Assembly: GCA_030426265.1 (NCBI GenBank)
Contig: JAUHYP010000005.1
Location: 86,722-150,721 of the forward strand
Length of the DNA stretch: 64,000 nucleotides
Reading direction: 5' to 3'
Source of the DNA: Gammaproteobacteria bacterium
GTDB lineage: Bacteria; Pseudomonadota; Gammaproteobacteria; Xanthomonadales; SZUA-36
The notes under the pieces were generated by a model that had not been told where the DNA came from, ran no database searches, and saw only the letters and a program-made list of their open reading frames with translations. Positions 57,325 through 64,000 of the stretch are shown piece after piece. Every line of letters begins with the position of its first letter. Positions within the stretch are counted from its first letter, which is position 1. Position numbers and translations under genes: made by a program.

Positions 57325-57416
57325 GCCACCCCTGGCGCCGATACGGTTCACCGTGGTCGGCGGCTTTTGCCCGGGGCGACGTTGGCGGTGTCGAAGTTCC
57401 CGCCTACACTGAAGTC

Positions 57417-57740
57417 ATGAACCCGGTACATGCACTGAGACCCTTGTGCCTGGCCGCCGCCCTGTCGCTGGCCGCCGTTGCCGGCGCGAGCGAGGATACC
57501 GACGGCGAGGAGCAGGCGCGCCTGGATGCCGAGTGCGAGGCGGCCCGCGAGGAGAAACTGGCGCCGGAGCGCGAGCGGCTGGTCGAGGCGTGCATCGAGA
57601 ACGAAGAGCGCCCGGACCGGGATTCCTGTGAACGCTTCTACGCGGACTACGGCAACCAGGCCGGGAATCGGGCGCCGCTGTACCTGGACCTGCCTGCCTG
57701 CGTGAAGGCCTTCGAGCACCGCCAGGGCACGAAGCGCTAG
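57417..57740 (+). CDS. Small secreted four-cysteine protein
   Basis: The ATG at 57417 gives 107 residues with a signal peptide (ending AVAGASE). The mature part is charged and helical with four cysteines (AECEAA, EACIEN, DSCERF, PACVKA), probably two disulfides in the periplasm. A long frame upstream overlapping the transporter is not needed. No family is recognised. Confidence 0.65.
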   Translation: MNPVHALRPLCLAAALSLAAVAGASEDTDGEEQARLDAECEAAREEKLAPERERLVEACIENEERPDRDSCERFYADYGNQAGNRAPLYLDLPACVKAFEHRQGTKR

Positions 57741-57772
57741 CGCCGTTCCGGCCGCACCGCACCGCGACGACC

Positions 57773-58231
57773 ATGGTCCAGTCTTCCGCAAGCACCCCCG
57801 CCGCCTACCTCGACGAGCTGGGCCCGGGGCGTCGCGAAGCGGTGTCCCGCCTGCGCGAAACCCTGCTGGAGCACCTGCCCGATGGTTTCGAGGAAACCAT
57901 GAGCTACGGCATGATCGGCTATGTCGTGCCCCACTCGCTGTACCCGGCCGGCTACCACTGCAACCCCGAGTTGCCGCTGCCGTTCCTGAACCTGGCCTCG
58001 CAAAAGCAGTACGTCGCGCTCTACCACATGGGCCTGTACGCGGACGATGACCTGCTGGCCTGGTTCCGTGAGGCCTGGGAGGCGCGCGCCCCGGCGAAAC
58101 TCGACATGGGCAAGAGCTGCATCCGCTTCCGCAACACCGAGCACATCCCCTACGCCCTGGTCGGCGAACTGGCCGAGAAGATGACGCCGCAGGACTGGAT
58201 CGATCGCTACGAGGCGAGCATCCGGCGCTGA
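57773..58231 (+). CDS. DUF1801 family protein
   Basis: The 152 residues match the DUF1801 (YdhG-like) fold, related to frataxin-like domains: YLDELGPGRREAVSRLRETL, DGFEETMSYGMIGYVVPHS, LPFLNLASQKQYVALYHMGL and KSCIRFRNTEHIPYALVGEL. The function is unknown; some members are annotated as iron chaperones. It lies 32 bp after the secreted four-cysteine gene. Confidence 0.85.
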   Translation: MVQSSASTPAAYLDELGPGRREAVSRLRETLLEHLPDGFEETMSYGMIGYVVPHSLYPAGYHCNPELPLPFLNLASQKQYVALYHMGLYADDDLLAWFREAWEARAPAKLDMGKSCIRFRNTEHIPYALVGELAEKMTPQDWIDRYEASIRR

Positions 58232-58372
58232 ACCGGGATTCGGCCGGGGTATCCTTCGGCCAACCAGTGACCGCAAGGCCCGCCCCGGCGGGGCTGCGCC
58301 CCTTCTGGCACAATGGCCCGCTTCGGGCGGACGGCCTGCCCGGTCGCCCCACCGAGCAGAGCGGGAAACCCC

Positions 58373-59866
58373 ATGACCGACCTCGTCAACACCATCAACG
58401 GCTTCGTCTGGAGCAGCGCCCTCGTGTGGCTGTGCCTGGGCGCCGGCCTCTTCTTTTCCCTGTGGACCCGCTTCGTGCAGGTGCGCGGATTCCCGGAGAT
58501 GCTGCGCATCCTGTTCTCCGGTGGCGAGTCCCGCGAGGGTATCTCCACCTTCCAGGCCCTGGCCGTGTCCCTGTCGGGCCGGGTCGGGACCGGCAACATC
58601 GCCGGCGTGGCGGCCGCCATCGGCTTCGGTGGCCCCGGGGCGGTGTTCTGGATGTGGGTGGTGGCCTTCCTCGGCGCCTCCACGGCGTACGTGGAGTCGA
58701 CCCTGGGCCAGATCTACAAGGAGGTGGACGAGGGACAGTACCGTGGCGGCCCCGCCTTCTACTTCGAGAAGGCCCTGGGCCTGAAGTGGTACGGCTGGGT
58801 CTTCGCCATCGTGACCGTCTTCGCCTGCGGAATCCTCCTGCCCGGCGTCCAGGCGAACGCCATCGGCAACGCCGTGGACCTGGCGGTGGGCGGCGGCGAA
58901 CCCCTGGCCACGCCGTTCGGGGAGGTCTCCCTCGCCAAGCTGTTGATGGGCGCGGCGGTGACCGCGGCCCTGGCCGTGATCATCTTCGGCGGGGTCAAGC
59001 GTATCGCGCACTTCACCCAGTACGTCGTGCCCTTCATGGCGCTGGCCTACATCATCAGTGCGCTGGTGATCATCGCCATGCACCTGGGCGAGCTGCCCGG
59101 CGTGTTCCGCCTGATCCTGGACGACGCCTTCACGCCCATGGCGGGCTTCGGCGCGGTGATCGGCTGGGGCGTCAAGCGCGGCATCTACTCCAACGAGGCC
59201 GGGCAGGGCACCGGGCCACACGCGGCCAGCGCCGCTGAGGTCGAACACCCGGCCCAGCAGGGCCTGGTGCAGGCCTTCTCCGTGTACGTCGACACCCTGT
59301 TCGTGTGCACCGCCACCGCCTTCATGATCCTGATCACCGGGGCCTACCACGTCACCGGGATCGACCCCTCGGTGTCCGGCGGCGCGCTGGCCGCGAGCGT
59401 GGACCCGAACAGCCCGGCCTTCACACAGCTGGCGGTGAGCGAAGTGTTCACGGGCCTGGGCGAGCCCTTCATCGCCGTGGCGCTGTTCTTCTTCGCCTTC
59501 ACCACGCTGCTCAGCTACTACTACATCGCCGAGACCAACGTCGCCTGGATCAAGCGAACGCTGCACGTGCCGGGCCTGATGCTGCTGCTCAAGTTCGCCC
59601 TGCTCGGCTCCGCGTTCTACGGCGCCCTGCGCGCCGCCGGGACGGCGTGGGCCATGGGAGACATCGGCGTCGGCGTCATGGCCTGGTTGAACATCGTCGG
59701 CATCCTGCTGATCTTCCTGATCGCGCGTCCCGCGATGCGGGCCCTGCGCGACTACGAGGCGCAGCGGCGGGCCGGCGTGACGCACTACACCTTCGATCCG
59801 AAGGCCCTGGGCATCCGCAATGCCGATTTCTGGGAAGAGCGACTGGCGCGGCGGGGCGACGACTGA
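58373..59866 (+). CDS. Sodium:alanine symporter family (AGCS) transporter
   Basis: The ATG at 58373 gives 497 residues with about ten to eleven membrane segments. The AGCS signatures are GRVGTGNIAGVAAAIGFGGP near residue 75, ESTLGQIYKE, and GWGVKRGIYSNEAGQGTGPH near 270. It imports alanine, glycine or similar with sodium. The C-terminal tail is polar. The upstream 20 codons in frame are unlikely to be translated. Confidence 0.93.
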   Translation: MTDLVNTINGFVWSSALVWLCLGAGLFFSLWTRFVQVRGFPEMLRILFSGGESREGISTFQALAVSLSGRVGTGNIAGVAAAIGFGGPGAVFWMWVVAFLGASTAYVESTLGQIYKEVDEGQYRGGPAFYFEKALGLKWYGWVFAIVTVFACGILLPGVQANAIGNAVDLAVGGGEPLATPFGEVSLAKLLMGAAVTAALAVIIFGGVKRIAHFTQYVVPFMALAYIISALVIIAMHLGELPGVFRLILDDAFTPMAGFGAVIGWGVKRGIYSNEAGQGTGPHAASAAEVEHPAQQGLVQAFSVYVDTLFVCTATAFMILITGAYHVTGIDPSVSGGALAASVDPNSPAFTQLAVSEVFTGLGEPFIAVALFFFAFTTLLSYYYIAETNVAWIKRTLHVPGLMLLLKFALLGSAFYGALRAAGTAWAMGDIGVGVMAWLNIVGILLIFLIARPAMRALRDYEAQRRAGVTHYTFDPKALGIRNADFWEERLARRGDD

Positions 59867-59997
59867 GGCCGGGTGAGACGGGCGGGGCGCCGACCGGACG
59901 GGAGAGCCCCCGCCTGCGCCCGTCAGCCTGCGGTCGTTTTCCGGTGCGCTACACTCGAAAGCAATCCACCAAGAAGCACTGACACAGGAGCTCAGCC

Positions 59998-60420
59998 ATG
60001 AACCGGTCCCGAATCGTCCTGCACGCCCTCGCCATTGCCGCCGTCCTCAACCTGGCCGCCCTGGCCACCCCGGACAGCGCCGCCTGGGCCGGCAAGCCGA
60101 TCCAGGACATCAAGGATGTGTCGATTCCCGCCGGCATGGACATGAAGGCCATCGGCGACGCCATCATCGACGGCTGCGCCGTGCGCAGCTGGATTGCCGA
60201 GGAAGTGGGCCCCGGGCACATGCAGTGCACCGTCTACGTCCGTTCCCACATGGCCAAGGTCAACATCAACTACGACACGTCCTCGTACTCCATCACCTAC
60301 GCCGACAGCGAGGAGCTGGACTACGACGCCGGTGATTACGAGATTCACCGAAACTACAACAGCTGGGTCCAGAACCTGAACGGCGACATCCGCACGGCGC
60401 TGCTGCGCGCCTCGCGCTGA
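59998..60420 (+). CDS. Small secreted protein of unknown function
   Basis: The 140 residues have a signal peptide ending near AAWA and a mature part containing DIKDVSIPAGMDMKAIGDAI and SYSITYADSEELDY, with two cysteines (GCAVRSW, MQCTVYV). AGGAG lies about 10 bp before the ATG. The beta-rich pattern suggests a small periplasmic domain. I do not assign a family. Confidence 0.65.
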   Translation: MNRSRIVLHALAIAAVLNLAALATPDSAAWAGKPIQDIKDVSIPAGMDMKAIGDAIIDGCAVRSWIAEEVGPGHMQCTVYVRSHMAKVNINYDTSSYSITYADSEELDYDAGDYEIHRNYNSWVQNLNGDIRTALLRASR

Positions 60421-60457
60421 AGCGCGGGTTCACCGATCCGGGCCGGCGGGGCATCGG

Positions 60458-61039
60458 GTGACGCCACCGCCGGCCGGTACGCTGCCCCCACCCCGGCTCG
60501 AAACCCTTTCCGCCGACGGCCGCCCCCTGGCGCAGTGGGGCCTGCTGGCCGCCGGCGCCCACGACACTTCCGTGATGGCGGAGGCCCTCGATGCCCGCGA
60601 CCGGCAGCGCGCCGACGGGTTTTCGAACCCGGAACGGCGTTCTGAGTACATCGCCTCGCGGTGGCTGCTGGGGCGGCTGCAGGTCCAGGGCCCGTCCTCC
60701 CTGAGCCACTGCCGCCGCTGGCTGGCGGCCGCGGCCACCCCCTGGGCGGCGATCGGTGTCGACGTCGAATGCCGCCTGCCGCGAGCGGTGGACGAGGTCG
60801 CGGAACGACTGGGGTGGGAAGACGTCCCGAACGCCCGCTACCTGCAGGCGTGGACCCTGTGGGAAGCCTGGCGGAAACTCGAGCGGGGTTCGGTGCTGGA
60901 CGCGCCGGACCTGCCCTATGCACTCGCCCTGCGGGAATCGGAACGCTTCTTCGACGGGCCGAGCGAAGTGTCGGGCGCCTGGTGGTTCAGTCGCGATCTG
61001 GGCGATGCCGTGCTCAGTGTCGTCGTGCGCAGGGCGTGA
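60458..61039 (+). CDS. 4'-phosphopantetheinyl transferase-like protein
   Basis: The frame begins GTG at 60458 and gives 193 residues. PPTase superfamily elements are visible: RRSEYIASRWLLGRLQ, the metal site GVDVEC near residue 99, and WTLWEAWRKLERGS near 138 where the usual form is W(T/S)xKEAxxK. The first lysine is Trp here, so activity is uncertain. It faces, and nearly touches, the convergent ketosynthase of a polyene-type cluster, which needs an activated acyl carrier protein. This context supports a carrier-protein role. Confidence 0.7.
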   Translation: MTPPPAGTLPPPRLETLSADGRPLAQWGLLAAGAHDTSVMAEALDARDRQRADGFSNPERRSEYIASRWLLGRLQVQGPSSLSHCRRWLAAAATPWAAIGVDVECRLPRAVDEVAERLGWEDVPNARYLQAWTLWEAWRKLERGSVLDAPDLPYALALRESERFFDGPSEVSGAWWFSRDLGDAVLSVVVRRA

Positions 61040-61045
61040 GGCGGA

Positions 61046-62278
61046 TCAGCCTTCGAACCGCTCGAACACCAGGGAGGTGTTGATCCCGCCGAAGGCGAAG
61101 TTGTTGCTCATCACCGCGCGCACGCCCAACGCGCGCGCCTCGCCCATCAGGTAATCCAGCCGGCCGCAGTCCGGATCCGGCCGTTCCAGGTTGTGGTTGG
61201 GCGCGAACCATCCCGCTTGCATCATTTCCATGCTCAGCCAGGCCTCGATGGCGCCGCAGGCGCCGAGCGTGTGGCCCAGGTAGCCCTTGAGCGAGGCCAC
61301 GGGCGTGTCGCTGCCGAACACCTGCTCCGTGGCCAGGCTTTCGGCCACGTCCCCGGCTTCCGTGGCGGTGCCGTGGGCGTTCACGTAGCCGATGTCCGCC
61401 GGCGCCCGGTCCGCGCGCTCCAGCGCCATGCGCATGACCCGCGCCATGGAATCGCGATCGGGACGTGTCACGTGATTTCCATCAGAGTTCGTCGCAAATC
61501 CCGTCAGTTCGGCGAGAATCGGCGCGTTTCTGTCCCGGGCGTGGTCCAGCGACTCCAGCACCAGTGTCGCCGCGCCCTCGCCCACCACCAGCCCGTTCCG
61601 GTCCGCGTCGAAGGGGCGCGGCGTGTGCTCCGGCCGGTCGTTCGAGGTGCTGGTGGCGTACAGGACGTCGAACACGGCCACGTGGGAGGGACACAGTTCT
61701 TCGCTGCCGCCGGCCAGCATCACGTCCTGCAGCCCGTGGCGGATGGCTTCCCAGGCATAGCCGATGCCCTGGCTGCCCGCCGTGCAGGCGCTGATGGTGG
61801 GGATCACCCGGCCACGCAGGCCGAAGAACATGCCGATGTTGGCTGCGGCCGTGTGGCCCATCAGGCGCACGTAGCTGGTGGCGTTGACCTTGCGGGCGTT
61901 GTCCGAGACCCGGACGTGGGCCATTTCGGCCAGCGCGTCGGTGCTGCCGGAGGATGAGCCGTAGGACACGCCGGTCCGGCCCGAGCCCAGTACCTCGTGG
62001 CCGGCCAGGCCCGCCTGTTCCACCGCCAGCTCCGTGGCCCGCACCGCCATCAGCGCATTGCGGCCCATGGTCCGGGTGCGCTTGCGCGTGTAGTGCTCCG
62101 GCAGTTCGAAATCGGCGGCGGGCGCGCCCAGTTTGCAGTTCAGGCCACGGATCTCCTCCCACTCGGGGAAGTACCGCACCGCGCTGCGTCCTGCCTCCAG
62201 GCCGGCGCGGATGGTCGGCCAGTCCGCGCCCAGGCCGGTGAGCCCGGCCGCGCCCGTCACCACGACGCGTCGGTTCAC
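61046..62278 (-). CDS. Beta-ketoacyl-ACP synthase, ApeR/FabF-like
   Basis: The start is GTG at 62278, overlapping the ketoreductase stop by 4 bp (GTGA), and the product has 410 residues. The catalytic triad is intact: Cys in PTISACTAGSQGIGYA, His in NAHGTATEAGD, and His in LKGYLGHTLGACGAIEAW. It condenses malonyl units on a carrier protein. Gene order dehydratase-ketoreductase-ketosynthase matches the ApeP-ApeQ-ApeR arrangement of aryl polyene clusters. Confidence 0.9.
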   Translation of the reverse strand: MNRRVVVTGAAGLTGLGADWPTIRAGLEAGRSAVRYFPEWEEIRGLNCKLGAPAADFELPEHYTRKRTRTMGRNALMAVRATELAVEQAGLAGHEVLGSGRTGVSYGSSSGSTDALAEMAHVRVSDNARKVNATSYVRLMGHTAAANIGMFFGLRGRVIPTISACTAGSQGIGYAWEAIRHGLQDVMLAGGSEELCPSHVAVFDVLYATSTSNDRPEHTPRPFDADRNGLVVGEGAATLVLESLDHARDRNAPILAELTGFATNSDGNHVTRPDRDSMARVMRMALERADRAPADIGYVNAHGTATEAGDVAESLATEQVFGSDTPVASLKGYLGHTLGACGAIEAWLSMEMMQAGWFAPNHNLERPDPDCGRLDYLMGEARALGVRAVMSNNFAFGGINTSLVFERFEG

Positions 62279-63018
62279 GCCATGCCCCCGTTCACGCCGA
62301 TGACCTGCCGCGTGACGTAGGACGCCTCGGGGCTGAGCAGGAAGCGCACCACGGCGGCGACCTCCTCCGGGCGGGCGGCGCGGCCCAGGGGAATGTGCTC
62401 GATCATCCGTTCACGGAGGTCCTCGGGGATGGCTTCCATCATGTCGGTGTCGACCAGGCCGGGGGCGACGCAGTTCACGGTGATGTTGCGACTGGCCAGC
62501 TCGGTGGCCAGCGCCTTGGTGGCGCCGATGATGCCGGCCTTGGAAGCGCTGTAGTTCACCTGCCCGCGATTGCCGACCACGCCGGAGACCGAGGACAGGG
62601 TGACGATGCGCGCCGGCCGGCGCGCCCGCACCAGCGGCATGACCAGGGGATGGAGCACGTTGTAGAAGCCGTCCAGGTTGGTGCGCAGTACCGCGTCCCA
62701 GTCTTCCTCGCCCAGCATGGGGAACGCGCCGTCGCGCGCGATGCCCGAGTTCAGCACGACCCCGTAGTACGCGCCGTGTTCGGCAACGTCCGCTTCCAGC
62801 GCCGCGCGGGTCGCCGCCCGGTCGCAGACGTCGAACTGCAGCACGCGGGCTCCCGCCCCGGCCTGCCGGGCTTCGGCGGCCACGCCCTCGGCCGCTTCAC
62901 GGCTGCCGCGGCAATGAACCACCGGGTCGTAGCCGTGCGCGGCGAGGTCGAGCGCGATCGCTCGGCCGATGCCGCGGCTGGAGCCGGTGACGAGGACGGA
63001 AGGACGAGATTCGCTCAT
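62275..63018 (-). CDS. 3-ketoacyl-ACP reductase, FabG-like (ApeQ-type)
   Basis: The ATG at 63018 gives 247 residues of the short-chain dehydrogenase family. The NADPH motif is VLVTGSSRGIGRAIALDL, the catalytic Ser is in TLSSVSGVVGN, and the Tyr/Lys pair in VNYSASKAGIIGATKAL. The end reads VTRQVIGVNGGMA. It overlaps neighbours by 4 bp on both sides. Confidence 0.92.
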   Translation of the reverse strand: MSESRPSVLVTGSSRGIGRAIALDLAAHGYDPVVHCRGSREAAEGVAAEARQAGAGARVLQFDVCDRAATRAALEADVAEHGAYYGVVLNSGIARDGAFPMLGEEDWDAVLRTNLDGFYNVLHPLVMPLVRARRPARIVTLSSVSGVVGNRGQVNYSASKAGIIGATKALATELASRNITVNCVAPGLVDTDMMEAIPEDLRERMIEHIPLGRAARPEEVAAVVRFLLSPEASYVTRQVIGVNGGMA

Positions 63019-63482
63019 GGTTCGGGGTTCCCGGTGTCGCCCGGCGTCGCCATGACTGCGGGCGGGGTGTAGACCGACAGCGTGCATTCCACCGGCCACT
63101 GCGGTTCGCGGATGCGGCAATGGTAAGCGCCCATGCCGGAACCGTCCGTGAAGGCGGCGCGCGCCTCCACCGTGAACTGCGACCCCACCGGCAGGTGGGA
63201 GACCGGGCAGTCCAGGCGCCGGGTGCCGAGCAGGAAGCCCTGGGCCACGGCCTCGCCACGTGCGCGCGCTGACAGTCCACCGATCAGGGCGGCCGCCTGG
63301 GCGAACACTTCCACCAGCGCCCAGGCCGGCAGGCCGCGGCCGGCTTCCACCAGGGGATCGCCGGCCCGGACCCGGACATCGGCCACGGCGCGGTCGGGAT
63401 CACCCTCGACCAGGCGCTCCAGCAGCAGCAGGGGCGGGCGATGGGGCAGCAGGGCCTCGAGTTCGCGCAGGTTCGCGCTCAA
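63015..63482 (-). CDS. Hotdog-fold 3-hydroxyacyl-ACP dehydratase, ApeP-like
   Basis: The start is probably TTG at 63482, overlapping the upstream stop by TTGA, and gives 155 residues. ELEALLPHRPPLLLLERLVE near the N-terminus is the FabZ/ApeP-type pattern, with a hotdog helix at LPAWALVEVFAQAAALIGGL. It would dehydrate the beta-hydroxyacyl intermediate to extend the polyene. No closer start codon keeps the family N-terminus. Confidence 0.85.
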   Translation of the reverse strand: MSANLRELEALLPHRPPLLLLERLVEGDPDRAVADVRVRAGDPLVEAGRGLPAWALVEVFAQAAALIGGLSARARGEAVAQGFLLGTRRLDCPVSHLPVGSQFTVEARAAFTDGSGMGAYHCRIREPQWPVECTLSVYTPPAVMATPGDTGNPEP

Positions 63483-64000
63483 CGCGGCTCCCCCGTGACA
63501 CGGCCCATGCGCCCGGTCAGCCGGTCGGTGACGGCCACCGGGATGCGCAGCAACATGCGCAGCAGCAGGCGGACATGCAGGCCCACCATGCGCAGGTTGT
63601 CGCGGACGTAGCGGAAATGGGAGCGGCCCTGCTCGGGGTAGGCCACCTTCGTGTCCAGGAAGTGCAGGTCCATGCCGTGCCAGCGCGCCAGCACCAGCAT
63701 GTCGGCGTCGAAGTCCATGCGCTCACCGGGACGGTCCCGGGCGATGATTTCCAGCGTGCCCGCCAGGGGATAGACGCGGAAGCCGCAAAGCGCGTCCCGC
63801 ACGCCGAAGGACCAGGTTTCCAGCGCGACGACGAAATCCGTGAGCTTGCGGCCCCAGACGCGGACCCATGGGGCGTCCTTGCCGAACACCGGCGCGCCGC
63901 AGACCAGGGTGCGGGGCCGTTCGCGCGCGCAGTCCAGGAAGCGCGCCACGTCGCCGGTGTCGTGCTGGCCGTCAGCGTCCATCTGCAGGGCATGGGTGTA
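63479..64000 (-). CDS. Family 2 glycosyltransferase (5' end outside the window)
   Basis: The visible part is the C-terminal 173 residues, since the frame runs through the right edge. The GT2 DxD motif is in ALQMDADGQHD, and the acceptor-side segment DALCGFRVYPLAGTLEI is typical of the GT2 members in aryl polyene clusters. It ends in a basic membrane-proximal helix (HVRLLLRMLLRIPVAV). It overlaps the dehydratase gene by 4 bp. Confidence 0.88.
   Translation of the reverse strand, partial: YTHALQMDADGQHDTGDVARFLDCARERPRTLVCGAPVFGKDAPWVRVWGRKLTDFVVALETWSFGVRDALCGFRVYPLAGTLEIIARDRPGERMDFDADMLVLARWHGMDLHFLDTKVAYPEQGRSHFRYVRDNLRMVGLHVRLLLRMLLRIPVAVTDRLTGRMGRVTGEPR

Overview
The window is about 64 kb of GC-rich chromosome from a gammaproteobacterium. 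It starts in the replication-origin neighbourhood: gyrB, recF, dnaN and dnaA on the minus strand, diverging from rpmH, rnpA, yidC and mnmE on the plus strand. An asnB-thrA-thrB-thrC block, a TonB receptor under a TPP riboswitch, and an aryl-polyene/xanthomonadin-type cluster at the right edge suggest a relative of the Lysobacterales (Xanthomonadales) or Chromatiales. I cannot name a genus. No rRNA, tRNA, CRISPR array or intact insertion sequence was seen.

Layout. 1-10.7 kb: replication genes and the rpmH-rnpA-yidC-mnmE run, with a candidate oriC between dnaN and dnaA. 10.8-17.6 kb: one tightly packed operon holding a sulfide:quinone oxidoreductase-like flavoprotein, an MMPL/RND exporter, a LolA-like periplasmic protein, an outer-membrane barrel, a DUF2892 membrane protein and an ArsR regulator. 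The regulator has the cysteine pair spacing of the persulfide sensors BigR/SqrR, and a perfect inverted repeat lies on the operon promoter. 17.6-20.6 kb: dps and cytochrome bd oxidase (cydAB), with a possible leader peptide. 20.7-26.6 kb: succinate-semialdehyde dehydrogenase, a class V aminotransferase-like enzyme, a secreted TIM-barrel protein, a TPR protein and a divergent TetR regulator. 26.7-33.3 kb: RhlE-type helicase, then a three-gene 2-oxoacid:acceptor oxidoreductase module with its own flavin/iron-sulfur partner. 33.4-35.9 kb: TPP riboswitch and TonB receptor. 35.9-45.8 kb: AsmA-like protein, asnB and thrABC.

46-54 kb is less ordinary. It holds a DUF456 protein, a strongly structured non-coding stretch, two tiny coupled genes, an AraC regulator, an off-origin array of DnaA-box-like sites, a glycosyltransferase with a possible PqqD-like front domain, an M28 peptidase, a CarD-like regulator whose only good start codon appears to be ATT, and a cold-shock gene. 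54-60 kb carries an ACT-domain regulator, a Na/Pi cotransporter fused to a cupin domain, several small unknown proteins and an AGCS amino-acid symporter. 60.4-64 kb is the end of a polyene-type cluster: phosphopantetheinyl transferase-like protein, ketosynthase, ketoreductase, hotdog dehydratase and a glycosyltransferase cut by the window edge.

The most coherent candidate for an undescribed system is the 10.8-20.6 kb region. It would link a sulfide or persulfide sensor, sulfide oxidation to quinone, an envelope export trio of unknown cargo, and a terminal oxidase class known to tolerate sulfide.
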